Assembly: GCA_000310025.1 (NCBI GenBank)
Contig: FN649742.1
Coordinates: 590,241-654,240, forward strand
Source: Ectocarpus siliculosus
Taxonomy: Eukaryota > Sar > Phaeophyceae > Ectocarpales > Ectocarpaceae
Length of the DNA: 64,000 bases
Direction: 5' to 3'
The notes under the pieces were generated by a model. The model worked only from the letters and a program-made list of their open reading frames with translations. It did not search any database and was not told the origin of the DNA. Position numbers and translations under genes: made by a program. Positions 1 through 13,300 of the stretch are shown piece by piece (position 1 is the first letter of the stretch; each line of letters starts with the position of its first letter).

Positions 1-947
1 CGATAATGACGTGAAAACATAGCTTGGCCACCATTTAGGCATACGGCAGCGTTCAGGGCTTTGAAAACAAAACGAAACTTTTGGTGGACACGGCTTTCAG
101 GCAGTCTTCTACCAAATACCTCACGTGTGGTTTAAAGCACCGCTATATCCAACCCATGCTACCTCACGTTGCCTCCTCATATTCGCTGCACGGTGACTGA
201 CAGTTTTCCGATCGACCAACATTCTGGGAAACATTGCTCGTGGTACCAAAAAAAAACGAAGAAAAACGGCATTTCACCTGATGTTTGATTGGAGTCTCTC
301 GTTGCCCGTGACCGTCCACCACGTCTACCTCCACCCCCGCCATTGCTCCTCCTCCATTCTCCGTCTTGTCCCGACCCGGCAAGCTCGCCCTGGTCGTTCC
401 CCGACACTCTTCCCAAAACATTCTGGCGGAATCCTCCACGGGGCGCGGTGGGCCCCTTGAGCTTCACCTATCAAGTACAGGTGCAGTTATGGCGGTGATT
501 AAGCGTGCTCTGGGCACCGGCTAGTTGGGATTCAGCCCTTGACTTCTGCTCGGTGTACCCAGAACGGGCGGAAAAACTACTCTAAAACCTTCCAAGACGA
601 TATTTCCGTGTGGTATAAGCCAGTCGCTACACTCTAACCTCTCGGTCGAACCCCAACCGTGGCGTCCTCACATGGAAAAAATGGCGTGCCCCTTGTGCAC
701 CAAACACACAATTTGTCGTTCAAGCACGTCAAAGGATGTATGCGGGTCGCGGGATCAGCAATAATACTCTATTATATCCTCACCTCGCGGAAGCCGTTGA
801 GGACGCCTGACATTTTGAAGTGGTTGTGGGACATTGCTGTTCGATCCGACAGTAGAATACCAGCCGTTGACGAGATTCCTCTCCAGCTAGAAGGCGGTCC
901 TCCTGTTGAGTGTATGCAGCGACACGGATCCATTTCGCGGGACGGGT
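1..947. other. intergenic, downstream of the Treslin-like gene
   Basis: No gene can be supported here. A GC-rich minus-strand open stretch at about 280-467 has a basic, glycine-rich translation and follows an acceptor-like site, so it could be a further 3' exon of the neighbouring Treslin-like gene. The splice phase from the best donor in the last Treslin exon does not match it, so I left it out. Confidence 0.4.
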
Positions 948-3900
948 CTAAGATACAGCACGCAAAGAAAACGCCAGAAAAAACGTACTCAGCTTGCCAC
1001 TCGGTAAAAGCCACATAGCGGGCATGTGTGTTGACATAGAGAAACGCGCCTGACCTGCTGTCGATGATGACAGCTCGCCAGCGGCTGCAGCGTGCGAGCC
1101 ACCAACAACGTCATCAGTCCCCTTCGAGGATGCCTGCTCAACCTCGCCCCCTTCTGCTATGGCTCCGCTGGTATCAAGACAGCTGTCGCTTGGTGGTGCC
1201 CCTGTCAATACGGTGGTGAGCGCATCCGGTGGGTGGCATTCGAAGTCGTCGAAGAGCGCGCCCAGGGTGCGTGGCAACCGTGCTGCAAAGTGCTCCACAA
1301 GCGCGAGCCCCATGAAGTCCGCAAGCGTTCCGTCATAAGCGCGAGATTCAAACCCCTTCGTCTTGCCCACCCCCCCGTCGACCTTCGCTCTGCCACCGTC
1401 GTCGGGAGGGGGGGGGGGCTTCGTCACCGTGCAGGCATCGAGCATTGTAGAGATGGGCTGCAGATAGTCCACGAGCCGCATACGCCGGCAGTCCGGAAGT
1501 GGATCAGACGGCCGTGCTGGTATGCTTGGCCCGCCTTTCCGCTTGCGCTTTTTCCGCTTCCCTTTGCCCTTGCTCTTTCTACCCTTGTCGTCAGTCGGGT
1601 CGCCCATCTCTCCCGAAGCGAGTGCAGAGAAGGCAACGAGGGAGTCGGGAGTCTCGGGAAGGTCCATGGCAAGGCTGTTGACTTGGCAGAGCAGCAGCGC
1701 CTGTACAAAAGACAGTGGTAGAGAAGCGGGGTCGTGAGGGGCGAACACTCCCACCTTGGATGCGTGGCAATGGTGGAAGGCATGCGAACCGCCGCAAACG
1801 AAAAGCGAGGAAACAAGACCCCCGGTACTGAATCACATCCATGCCGCCTGATGCCAATATTAGAGGCACCACTACGCGACGATAACACCATCGGGTTGCC
1901 AAACAGATACACATGTTCATCGTCAGTTCAGCATTCGCCATGTTCGTTTTCAGTTCTGTTCGACTCCGGGTGGTCCAACCGAGTTAAACCGACAAACTCC
2001 GAACTGAGAAACGCTTCTTTAGCTGTACCTGGAGCTGGTAGTCGCGGATCTTTTGGACGGCAGGTTTTGCTGCAGCAGCCGACGCCCCGCCCCCCTCCAC
2101 CGATGCCCCAGCGCTTCTTCTGCCTCTATGGTTGGCCCTGAGCTCCGATGGTGTTGAAGTTAGGCCGCTAACAATCGCCGCCAACACTTGTGCTGCTCGC
2201 GTATGCTGATCGTCTGTGGAGTGACCGGTGCTGATGACGTCTTTGCCGCAGTCCGCAATGTCACGAATAGCCTGGACATTTGAGGGAGAGTGCCGAGGCG
2301 AGAAGGCGAAGTCAGGTACGGTCAGGTATCATCAAAAAGACCAGATGGAGCACGAACCACGGCCAGGTGAAGCAGACTCGTCGGACAAGTAAGACTGAGG
2401 TGGTCCAGACTGCTGTCTAGCATTGGTCAAGTAACGTGGTCTGACCCAATACTCTTGTACTAAATAACACACGAGCACCAACGGAATAAATGCAATACAG
2501 ATACTACCAAACGCGAGTTCGTGCCTCTCTAATAGTACATTCATCATTGACACGGCATGGCTCCACAGCAATGGGCGACCAGACCTGACTCACCTCTGGC
2601 ACGGTACGCACGACGAAGTCCACAGGTGACCTTTGCCCACCCTCCACCACTTCGCGGTACTGCAACTGGAGCCCCGCAACCCCCTTCCTGATAGAACCCT
2701 CGAAAGGGCAACTTGCTCCATCCGGAGGGTCGACCCTGCTACCCTCCACCGAACCGCTCTGCCCTCCCAATTGAGTCGCGTGACGAACGCTGTCTTGCAC
2801 CCCAGGAACAGACCGCTGGTCCAGCGGGTCCTTCGCTTCCACGTCAAGTCCAACGGCAGCTTCCTCCGCTGCACAAGCTGCCACTGCTGAAACAGCGGTA
2901 GAGGAATCTGCCACCTGCCTGCTCCGCTCTAAGGCCCGCACGGCTTCGACAAAGCGTTGGCGTGCCCCGACCTGCTGCGGGCTTGGGTTTCGCGACTTCA
3001 ATGTGCCTAAATCCGTACGAACGCAGGCACCACCACTGGAGGAGGCGTTCGCCATCCCGGCCTCTCCTGCCGGCGCCAAGCATGCATTGCTGCGCGCGCA
3101 CCGCTTCGCCAGAGCAGCAAGCTCCGCTGGAAGCACTCTTCTGGGTATGGAAGCCAGCGCTGGCTCGGACACGAGAGACAACGGAAGCTCGCTCGCGGTA
3201 CCGTCATCCGAGTCCAACAAGCCTGTTTCATCCTCGCCCGCGTTGCCGACGGGGGGAAACACGCTCTCGCTCTGACCACGATGTCTCGAGACCGTTGCAT
3301 CAGCTGCTGTTCCCGTGCTCCATCCGCTCCCGTCCTTGCTTTCCGGCGTTGAGGACGAGTCCGCGTCGGGACCGAGCAAAGAGGAACGAGATGAGGCGTC
3401 CTCGAGTGCCTGACAGAGCGCTCTTTTAGGTCCCCCCGAGCTCGACCCTGTAGACGACATCTGCTCGTCATCCTCTGCGCCTCCAGGAGTCGAGGCGAAC
3501 AGCCGGAGGCCTCGTGGGCTGGCAGAGCCGTGAGAAGTGACAGAGGCCATCTCCAACCGCCATTGCCGCACGTCGCACGCGGCCGCTCCGTCCCCACTCG
3601 CGCCTTCCGCCGTGAAGCAAAGCGAACCGGAGTCTCTCTGCGAGAGCGATGCTGAGCGCCCACCACCTGACCCTGCCCCCTGCACGTCCACGCCCGCAAG
3701 CGATGAGCCTGAGTTGTTCATTCCACGTGCACCCTTCCCCGGCAAGCTTTTGGCCTGACGACGCCTCTTCCTGGCGAGCGACGCCTCCTGCATGGCAAGC
3801 CCCACCTCCTTCCCCCTCCCCAAGAGCGCTGATTCAGCTCGCAATCGGCCGTCGCACGCGTGGGCTGCAAGAGGCGACTCCTCGTGCGTAAACCCCGTGG

Positions 3901-6900
3901 AGCCTCTCCCGTCAAGAGCACGTGGCCCAGAGTCGGCCTCCTCTCCACCCGGGACCGTAGGCTCCACTCCCCGCGCGCTGAAGCACACGGCGCATTCCCC
4001 ACTGACCGGTACCAGCAGGGCCACGGTCAGGGCTTCGGGAAGGCATCCTTCTCGTCCGAGGCTGCCGCTGTTCGGCTGCGCATCGCACACAAACAGTCGC
4101 CGCGGAAGAGCGATCACCCCAGCCAACTCTCCTGCCACCAAGTCTCTCAGGAAGCAACGCCATAGCTGTGCACCACGCCCACCTTCCACTTTTAGTACTC
4201 GAGTTGTTCCCCACCCTTGCCCCAACAGACTGGAAGGCCAAACTTCGTCTACCGGTATCGTTCCCATCAGCCGCCAAGGGGTGACATTGGAGGCAGTGCC
4301 ATCAACTGAAGGTGGTAACGCCGCGTTCGCACCGCCGCCGCCCCCCGAGAGCATGGATAAATCGCATGGGTCGGCAAAGCCCGACACCTTTGATGCCACG
4401 AGGTGCAAGTCGACGACTCCACGCTGATTGAGAGCAACAGCCACGACAGCATTATCCGCTCGCTCTTGCACATCACCGCCCTTCCTGATTTCCGCATCCC
4501 GGTATCGAGCACTTTGCGGTGCAAGCTGCTGTCCCAGCGCTGCAGACGGGGGCAACAAGCCCGTGCATCCCACTACCTGTCCCCAATGGAGGATACCCGA
4601 GCTGCCTGCTGCAGACAAGCATCGACGCACGATAGACCGGTCTCGGCTTGCCCCCCCCCTCCCGTTGTCACCGCCACCAACGGCGTTGCTTGGGGCCCCA
4701 TCCTGCCACAGAAACGACACGCCTAGCGAACGAGCTCGAATGATGGCCTTGCCGAGGTGCCCATTGAGCAGATTGTCGAGAGCAGAAGCCTTATCGTCCG
4801 GCAGCTGAAGGCCAGGCGACGCACGGGAAAATTACAACGGATGCAACAAATAACCATGGTCACCAAAAACACGCCAGGTGTGGTGCGTCGTTCAGTTTGC
4901 ATTTATATATGCTACCGTCCCCAAACACATAGAAAGAATGGAATGTGATACACCCCTCTACTTGAGCTTAAGATGCTTTGCGGGTCTGGGGATATCGAAT
5001 AGATCCTTGTTGCTGATACATCGGATGCGACCGAGCATCGCTAATGCATTTTTCGCCCCAGGACCACCCTGCCTGTGACATACGGTGGGAGGTTTATCGC
5101 ACCTCGACGTTGTTGATGGTTGTTGCTTCACTCGTGAAGTTTCCTCCAAGCACAAACTGCTGAGCATCGTTGTCCGCGTGGGGGAAGGCACTGTGCAGCA
5201 CGAGAAGCTGGTGCATGCGGTTGACCCGGTCATCAGTAGCTCTAGCGATACAGGGGGCAGCCTGGTATGAAAATTTGGGGGAGGGCGGGCATCAGCCCCC
5301 AAAACATGGGTATAATAGCTCTAGGCTCTGCAGAAGCGAAACCACCATGTGTTGAGCAGTGTCCACAACATGTTCCACGGCGAATGCCGAACATACTCGG
5401 CGTTCACCAGGCCACATCACCAGCCGCCTTGGATCGAAAATTAGACTGTCAGTACCCCCAGCCTCACGTACACTACCGGTACGGAATTACAGCACAAATC
5501 CTGCAGCTGGAGCAACAGCACAATCGAATCGGCCACTCACTACAGTACGGCTGGTGTGAGGAAACGGGAAATCGCATCCTCACCGTTCGGTCGCCCTCGC
5601 TTGCATCGTCGAACTCCTGGAGCACCTCTAGCAAAGACCGCACCACAACTTCGTGGCTTGACATATCGTGTCCGTCGTACATTCGTTTGGAAATATCCTC
5701 CTTCAAGTCTTCGTCGCCTGCCGCGTCGCCTGCCGTAGCGGCAGTTCTCTTCACAGCAGCCACTGGCTCGCTACGGTGTGGCTGGTTCCTGCACGTTTGC
5801 ATCATCCAAAGAAAAGCACGGGTGGATGTCAGAGGAACCGTAGTGTGTGGATGGATACAAGCATTGACTAATGGATGCACCAAAGGCTGGATAAACAACG
5901 AAGAACTGGTGTTGGTATGCACGTGGTACGTGAATAACCTGCTCATTCACGGCTAGTTGAATACAGGCAGCACGGATCGCGAATAGCTCCAAGCTCTTGT
6001 ACCTTTTTTTTCTATCTACGTTTTACCTCTGTGCATGGGGTGGTGAATAGCAGGACAGATGTAAGCGAGCGTCAAAAATAATGACCTTCATCCCGGCTGT
6101 GAAGTTGAGAGTTGGTTATCGAAGCAAAAGACACCTCCCATGCATGGATCGCCACATCTACAGTATACCCATACAAGTATAGCATGCCGTATCATCGATA
6201 CGGATGCTGGGGTGTGTTGGTGGTGGTTACGGCAAGTCTGGTGGAGGCTTGCCCGCGCAGCCGAATCGCGCACCCCCACCCCGTTCAACCAAGCAACGCA
6301 AGATTTCAAATCCGTTGGGAATTCCGTGCACCTCGCGCAAGTATCCGCCGATACACGTAGTAAATATATAAGCAAGTACGCGACGCATACGTATGCACCT
6401 GGAGCGCATTGACGCTACTAGCATGCCTTGCCTTGCATTCAAAATGTACTCCTTCCCAAGAAAGCTGGCATGGAGAGCCGCGTGAGTATGTAGACGTGCA
6501 ACTCCTACATACACGACAGCAGTTCGGTACCGGCCAGGTTGCAACATCCATGGTGTTACGAAAAGCTGGACACGGAGCTTTGGACCGCATACGAAGAGCG
6601 CAACTCGCACTCACCAAGTTGGGGAGTGCTTCTTCTGCCCACGAGCCCAACGCCTCAAGGCTATCTCCCGGTCACGGGCAAGCGGGTCCCCCTGAGTCCC
6701 ACAGGCCACTGCAAGGCAGGCATCCCCGAACGCCCTAAACGAACCCTGGGTGACTCTCCTGAACCCTCTCACACTCTGCGCCGCCTGCCTTGATCTCAGC
6801 CTAGCCTTTAGCTCAGCGGGAGTTTTCCCAACTCCGCATTTCCGGGAATCGAAGAATCGCGGAGCCCACTCCACCCACGAGTTCGAGGAGCACGATAGAC

Positions 6901-7117
6901 AGAGCTGTGAGAGCACCCGGAGGACGCTGAGCTGTAGGCCATCGACAACGGCAGCAGCCGCAATCCGAGATGCTCCGTTGGCGCCCGTTTCGTATTCCGC
7001 CGCGGCAGGCAGCTGGGCGATATCAATCAGAAGCAGTACGCGTGCCGTGCATGATGCGACTAACGGCTCTTCAGGTCGACTGCGTTCATCCTCAGCCAGA
7101 GGCTGGGTCGCCGACAT
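948..7117 (-). CDS. TICRR: Treslin/TICRR-like DNA replication initiation factor, 6 exons
   Basis: Treslin is the animal and plant counterpart of yeast Sld3. It acts in the nucleus, where CDK-phosphorylated protein binds TopBP1 and helps load Cdc45 at origins. Exons, in coding order, are 7117-6615, 5788-5584, 5261-5103, 4804-2594, 2271-2029 and 1700-948. All five junctions are GT-AG and in frame, giving 1357 residues (human Treslin is longer, about 1900). The N-terminus has the family signature: hydrophobic strand RVLLLIDIAQLP (about 26-37), then a Trp-Ala-x-[RK]-Phe-Phe-Asp-Ser motif. Later segments match the conserved order: HQLLVLHSAFPHADNDAQQF, AIIRARSLGVSFLWQDG, then near 1099-1107 QKIRDYQLQ, and LPRTLGALFDDFE near 1250, the Sld3/Treslin region. 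Residues 600-1000 are low-complexity with several Ser/Thr-Pro sites. The ATG at 7117 is the first Met before the conserved strand. The exact C-terminus is uncertain because family members usually carry a longer tail. Confidence 0.8.
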
Positions 7118-7343
7118 TTAGCGATCTCTCTCCGTCCCGTCTCGCTTGTGTAGAGGCTGCCCCCCACACACAGCAGCTAGCTGGGGGACTCACGTACGGA
7201 CTCGTCCCATCGTGGAGGGATAATTATGAGTTTTCAACCCACGGAGCACCCATGGACCGCGCGCCGCCAGCGAGGGCACGGCACCGCGCAGCAGGCTGAA
7301 GGGCCAGACAGACTCTTCTGTCTTGGTTCCATGAACTTGAGCC
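7118..7343. promoter_or_regulatory. shared upstream region of Treslin-like and kinesin genes
   Basis: The start codons of the two divergent genes lie only 226 bases apart, so both promoters and both 5' UTRs must sit in or near this stretch. It is moderately GC-rich. I see no convincing TATA box and no clear E2F-type site. A bidirectional promoter is inferred from spacing alone. Confidence 0.5.
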
Positions 7344-10300
7344 ATGAGTGTGAGCATCAAGGTCGCGGTTCGGTGCAGGCCTTTCACAATTGACGACAAT
7401 TTGGGCGTAAATTTAACGCAGTCCGGGGAAGAAGAGGGCGAGGCAAGTCACGTGTACATTTCTGGCGGATACCACAAAAGATACGTGTCGTGTAGGCTTC
7501 AGAGTAAGATATCCATTTTTCGATTATTTGGATACATACACAAATGTAGAGATCTGGCGCAGACTGGCGAATGAAATGCGTCGTATGGGCGTAGGTGAGA
7601 AGACAATGCTGTGCCGTGGACAGGTTGCGTTCTTCCAAATCGTGCAGCGAACAAGCGGGCGCGTCCCGTTGTCATCGTGCTCGTACCGTCCTCGTCACCG
7701 TTCCCATCGGATTCAGATCGATATCCTCAACTCAGCCTACTCAACGACGAGGTTCGCCTTTACATACGCCTGGTGGTCAGCATATGGCTTTTCCCGCCAT
7801 GTCAAGAATAACGCCACTGAAGCGGCTGAAATGGAACTTATCGACCAGGAGAAGGTACGATACCGTTGGCGATGTCGGTGTTGCCGGTGCTGGTGGTGGG
7901 GGTGTCGTTGAAGTCTAGACTACTCTGGTGTCGACCTCGGTCAACGGGCCACACACGATACATCTAGGATTGCACCTGGGCGGTGCTGGATCGCCGCTGC
8001 TCGTAATGCGACCCTCGCGAAGCGCGGCGTCGTTCAGTTAGTTGGCGCAATAACCCCAGGCGATGCTGTTCTGCACGCCGCGTGATACCTCCAAAATCAT
8101 CGAACACGGACATGGTCGTACAGTACAGCAGTAGAGAACCATAAAACATCGCGCTACTGTACATGTAAATTGGGTGGAACAAATATTTAACGTGTGATGC
8201 CCCACTGGCGGCAACGTTTCGATCGATGCATGCGGTAAACTGTCCCGCCTCAAGGTGTATTTATCGGTCGGGAAGAAAATCAAGGCCGACCTGCTCACGG
8301 GTAATGCCGTCGTGTTGTTCGCCTACGGACTGTCTGGGTCAGGCAAGACCTTCACGGTGTTCGGACCGGACGCGGTAGACGAGCCCGAGGTGAGGTGATT
8401 TGCCACGAACGTCGAGACTCGGAATATTACTGCCATGAACTTTCCAAAATCTTGTACACGTGTGGAACACTGTGTCACGTAACCGCACGACACCGACTTG
8501 AATTACACAGTTGCACCCTGTCTCGTGCATGCATGGTGCTCCATGCACCTAACGAACAGCAACATGTGCAGGTCTGACAGCAAAGGGATACAAGCGGACT
8601 TATGTACAATTTTCAGGTTGGTATTTTTTCAGCGAAATCATACGAACCAACCTGGAGCATGTGTTGTCAGCCTGTCATGTCGTTTGCTGCTCATTCTTCC
8701 GGTATTCGGTATTCGCGCATGCGAACCAGGCCTGGTTCAAACATGGCGAGCCTCATCCGTTATGGGGGATTTTTCCAAGACTCGCCTACGAGGTATTCCA
8801 AGAGAAAAAGGACGGCTGGAAAATCACCATGAAGTACTTTCAAAATGTGGTGAGTGCACCTGCTCCATAGAAATGTAGGGCATATTGCAGAAGTGACGCG
8901 AGTAAAGAACACCTTTAAGGCGTGGATAGCCTTGAGGTTTAAGTTCAGAAGCAACTTTTGTAGCTGGTATTCACACAGAGTATACAACATGGGCCTGATT
9001 TGTGACGTGAAGTCGTGCTTGAATGTTGAAAGAAAACGTAGGTATAGTAGCGTCTGGTGCCCAGGTTGAATAGTGCTTGGTGCAAGGGGAAACGATAACC
9101 GGCACACTACTATTTGAATCGGTGATTCTTGTCTCACGGTTGAAAACATACGCACCTCTTGTGATCGTGCGCACAAAACAACTAATTTCAGGTTGATACC
9201 GTCCGAGATCTGATGAGTCCCGTTGGTAAGGAGATGCACTATAAGAACGGGATGAAAAAGGACGCGGATGGATTCACCGACATTGACTGGTGCAGTAGTG
9301 CCGTTCTAAACAGCTGGGACGATCTTCGACAAGCCTTCAGGGCCGCCAACGCGCGAAAAGCCATAGCACCCACGCAGGTAAGCGGCAGGGAGTCAGAGAA
9401 GCGAGATCATCCCAACGCGTTGTACTGAAAGTTCGTGACGAGAAAGTGCGTTTGTTCATGATGAGCATACCACGAGAAACGCGGACACATCTAGCTAAAG
9501 TGTTGTTGTCGTGAAGCCTAATTTTTACCGCCGTTCGCTTCCTACACCGCGCGCTCTTGGCCAGAAAGAGATAAGACCTCCGTGACGTTGGGACTACTTC
9601 TACAATTGCAACAACAAGGATTGTTATTGTTCGACTTGGCCTCAGCAAGTGGTGAAGCACTAAATCCAAGCACCCTCCTCTGTGTCACACTTCGTCGATC
9701 GATGGATTGCAACATGTTCCAGCGATGTCTGCCTGCTGTCTTGCCCCTACATATCGTTTCGTCCCCATCAGTTTAATCACCAGAGTACACGAGGGCACTG
9801 CATCATGACGCTAGAGGTGGAAATGCCACACCCAGACATGCCGGGCATGAAACAGAAGGGAAGAGTATACGTGTGCGATTTGGCCGGGACTGAGCCAGCG
9901 GGCGACATCGTGTACGCTTTGTACGAGAAAAAGGTGGTTTGTGCGATCCTCGTGCTCCGGCGAGTCCCACGTGCTTCTTTCATACGAACCAAGTGAATTT
10001 TCAAACAAGAGCGGCAATGCTCTTGGGAGTCGTGAGACGAGACCATTTGATGCCACGTCTCTCTCTGCGAGTGCCAAAAGAAATGAAGTGTCGAATGATT
10101 TCAAACGACAACATGAAGGATTAGAACTTTCTGAAGCCATATGTTACGAATGAATGTGTACCCTGACCCTAACGCCACCATCTTCCCCCTCTGCCTGGAT
10201 GCATCCTCTCAGACATTTGACGGCGGCGATATCGAGTATAAGTTTCTCGGGCCGCACCAGGACCAACGCAAGACGAAGGAGTTGCAAGACCAGGGCAAGA

Positions 10301-13300
10301 AAATTAACCTCTCCCTCAGCGAGGTACAGGCGTGGATCCGAGTGCTACCACGCAGTCACGGCGGCCCTTGATGGGTTGACGTCCCGACCTAAATCTGGTC
10401 GTGCGAAACGTAGAGTGTACGACGAACGATATGCGACCGCTGTCCCGACGATGTTTCGCGTGTACTGCAAGATGGAAACCCGTCCCAGTCTTTTCTCCGG
10501 ATGCCACGTGCACAAGCTCCTGTGCAATTCGCCGCGAACAAGACTCAGACGCGGAATGGATACAAATCTTTTGCTGTGCACACTATTCTGCAATGTCTCT
10601 TGTACCGATACAGATGGCCCAGTTTTTCATGAAAATGGCGGAGGCTGTCCAGAAGAACACTCTCAAGCCAGGAGGGTCGATCCCCGGGTGTAACTCGTAT
10701 TTCTTGTGCAAGTATCTCAAGGACACAATGCTTCAGGCTAGGTGAGTGGGGAACAGACCCAAAGAACGCGAGTGGGGAGGGAAAGGGAACGTCGACGCCG
10801 AGCGGAAATATCAACCGAGTCTAGGCGAATGCTAGTCACACGTCAGATATGATAAATGGTTGATATTCCGTACAATATGTACATGTGTACCATGGAGAGT
10901 TTCGGCGTGGTCAGGCACGAATTGGATATTTTATCGGAAGCTCAGCGAAGTTATGGGGAGGAAACCTTCCGTAGTCCGTCACGGGGTTACATAAAGCTTG
11001 CAGCTGTTGCTCACGATTTCTTGATCATCAGGAATCTCGCGGATGGTGAGGGGGTCCTTCATCCTTGATTGAGTACTCATGGATGCAATCGTGACCCTCT
11101 TTTCAGCAACCCAGGGGTCTAAGCGGTGGTCGTCTCTCCTGCCCTGCCCTCAATATGGCTGTTCTTTTCGTGAAGGACGTACCTTTTTTGCGCTATTCGA
11201 CCCGAGGTAACCTACCACAAGTACACCTTTGCAACACTGGGATTCGCAAAGAACGCTTCGGTGGTAAAACTGAAGCCCAAGATGGCCACGGTGAAGGCGA
11301 CACTGGCAGAGAAAAAACTCATGGAGGAACTGGAGCAAATGAAGGTACAGCACATAGTAAAGCAGTGGTTGGAAGAAAGTTTGTGCGCCCGCGGTGAAGG
11401 ACCGTTGTATCCTAAGCATTCGACTACGTTAATACATCTAACAGGGGGGCGAAGGTGCGACTGAATCTGTCAAAGGTAATTAGTTCGTAGAGACGGAAGG
11501 AGTAGAAACACCCTCGGAAGAGTGTTGGTAGGAGGGCTTCTTTGGTCACGGCGGGACCAGAGTGCTTCCTGTTGTCCCTGCTCCCTGTAGGTGCATGCAT
11601 GACGGACGACAACGACGACAACGACAACAAAAAACAACGCAGGCGCTGGTGGAGCAACTTCGACAGCAGCAGCTTGAGCTTGCACAGGCACCCGTGCCAC
11701 AACCACGACCGACCGAAGAGCAATTTGCACCGGAACCGGTTCCGGAAACGACGGATGCGGTACCAGCTACGGCAGAGGGAGAAGAAACACCGCCTGCTGC
11801 TGCACCGGAAAGTGGAGAGGACCCGAGAGATGGGTCCGGGGGTACGAAAGTGGAGGTGCCGGAGACTGAAACGGGGGAAGTCACAACGGGGGATGAACCG
11901 GCTGCCGCCGCACAAGATTTGGAAGAATCCCGCAAACGACGAGAATCGATTAAGAACAACCACGAGCAGGTGACGAGAAAACCAAATCACTCCGACTTTG
12001 AGTGTGCTGCGCTCGTTACCAAGGTCACGTTATAGTAGCTGTCGCCACAGGCCGGGGTAGAGGGGGGGGGGGATGGTTTGCACCGTCGGTGCTCAGTTTA
12101 ATCCGCACCACTTTTATGACCACGCCTTTCGTTTGAGGCGAAAGTGGTACGAGAAATGGACTAACATTCGTTCGGTGGAGCGCTTTTGACCCGACTCCGA
12201 ACATACTATTTTTCGAACGAACACGTAGGGTTTGTTTGCCCTTCGCTGTAGCCATACAGCAAGACCACACCTGCGCGTGTTTCATCGAGAAATGGGTCTT
12301 TCGTGCCGCGCATTGTTCGCTTCGACGTGACGAACCTGCGATCAGCTCCGTTGCAGTCACAGGTAGCCGCCCATTGTCAGGAAACAAAGCGTTTTCTCGG
12401 CCGCGTTGATGAACAACGCTGCCTCTGGATTACTTCATGCACGTTGGGATGTCCAGGTTAGCCGACTCCAGGAGATGCTCGAAGCGAAGCAGCTGCAGCT
12501 GCGAGATGTATTGAGTGGGGGCGGGGAGGGAAAAACAGGTCCGACACCAGAAGAGCGACAGCTCGAGCAGCAGAAGGAGGAATACGGCCGGAGAGGAATC
12601 AGGCAAGCCTCGCATAGGGTATACTCATGTTGTACACTTTCCATTGGCATAACCGTCGTTGTACGTAGTGAAGGCAACACAACCAGTGGCAGCCACCCAT
12701 TTCACACTCCTGGACCGTCGTGGTACAGACGTTTCGACAGATATCCGATAGACCTAGTGGCTGATTTGTTTTTAGAGTGGTCGCCTTCATGTACGACATA
12801 GACTATTAGCTCACGCTGGTCGGCTCGAGCAAAGTGAAAAAATTTGATCGTGATGAAGCCCATTCATTAACGTTCTGGCGGCTCTCGTACCAGCGTCCAA
12901 TCCTACCCCGTTCGTGCCCCACGGTTTGGGTTTGTTTCCTTGCTTGCTCTTCTTGCTTTCCAGCCTGAGCCACTTCGATGCCGACACGCGCCTGCCGCAC
13001 CTGGTGAATGTCGACGAGGACCCGTTTCGACACAACCGTTTCGTCTACCTCCTCAAGAAGCGGGTTACCGTCTTTGGACCGCAAGGCGACGTTCAACCCA
13101 TGTCGCTCAGGTGGAGAAGTAGAAGCCCTACGACTAAGTAAATCAACAACGAACCAACGAGTGAAGAAAGTAATAAATGCTTCAAGCAGCAAGGACCGAG
13201 ATCATCGTACTAGAAGGTGGCGAAGCGGGCGGGCGGGAGGGGTGGCTGCAAGATATTGTATGATATTCCTGTCTCAAAAAGGAACGTGTATTCGAGACAT

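Noticed and set aside
177-467. Possible seventh exon of the Treslin-like gene
   Set aside because: The acceptor is in phase 0, but the best donor in the last accepted exon is in phase 1, so the join breaks the frame.
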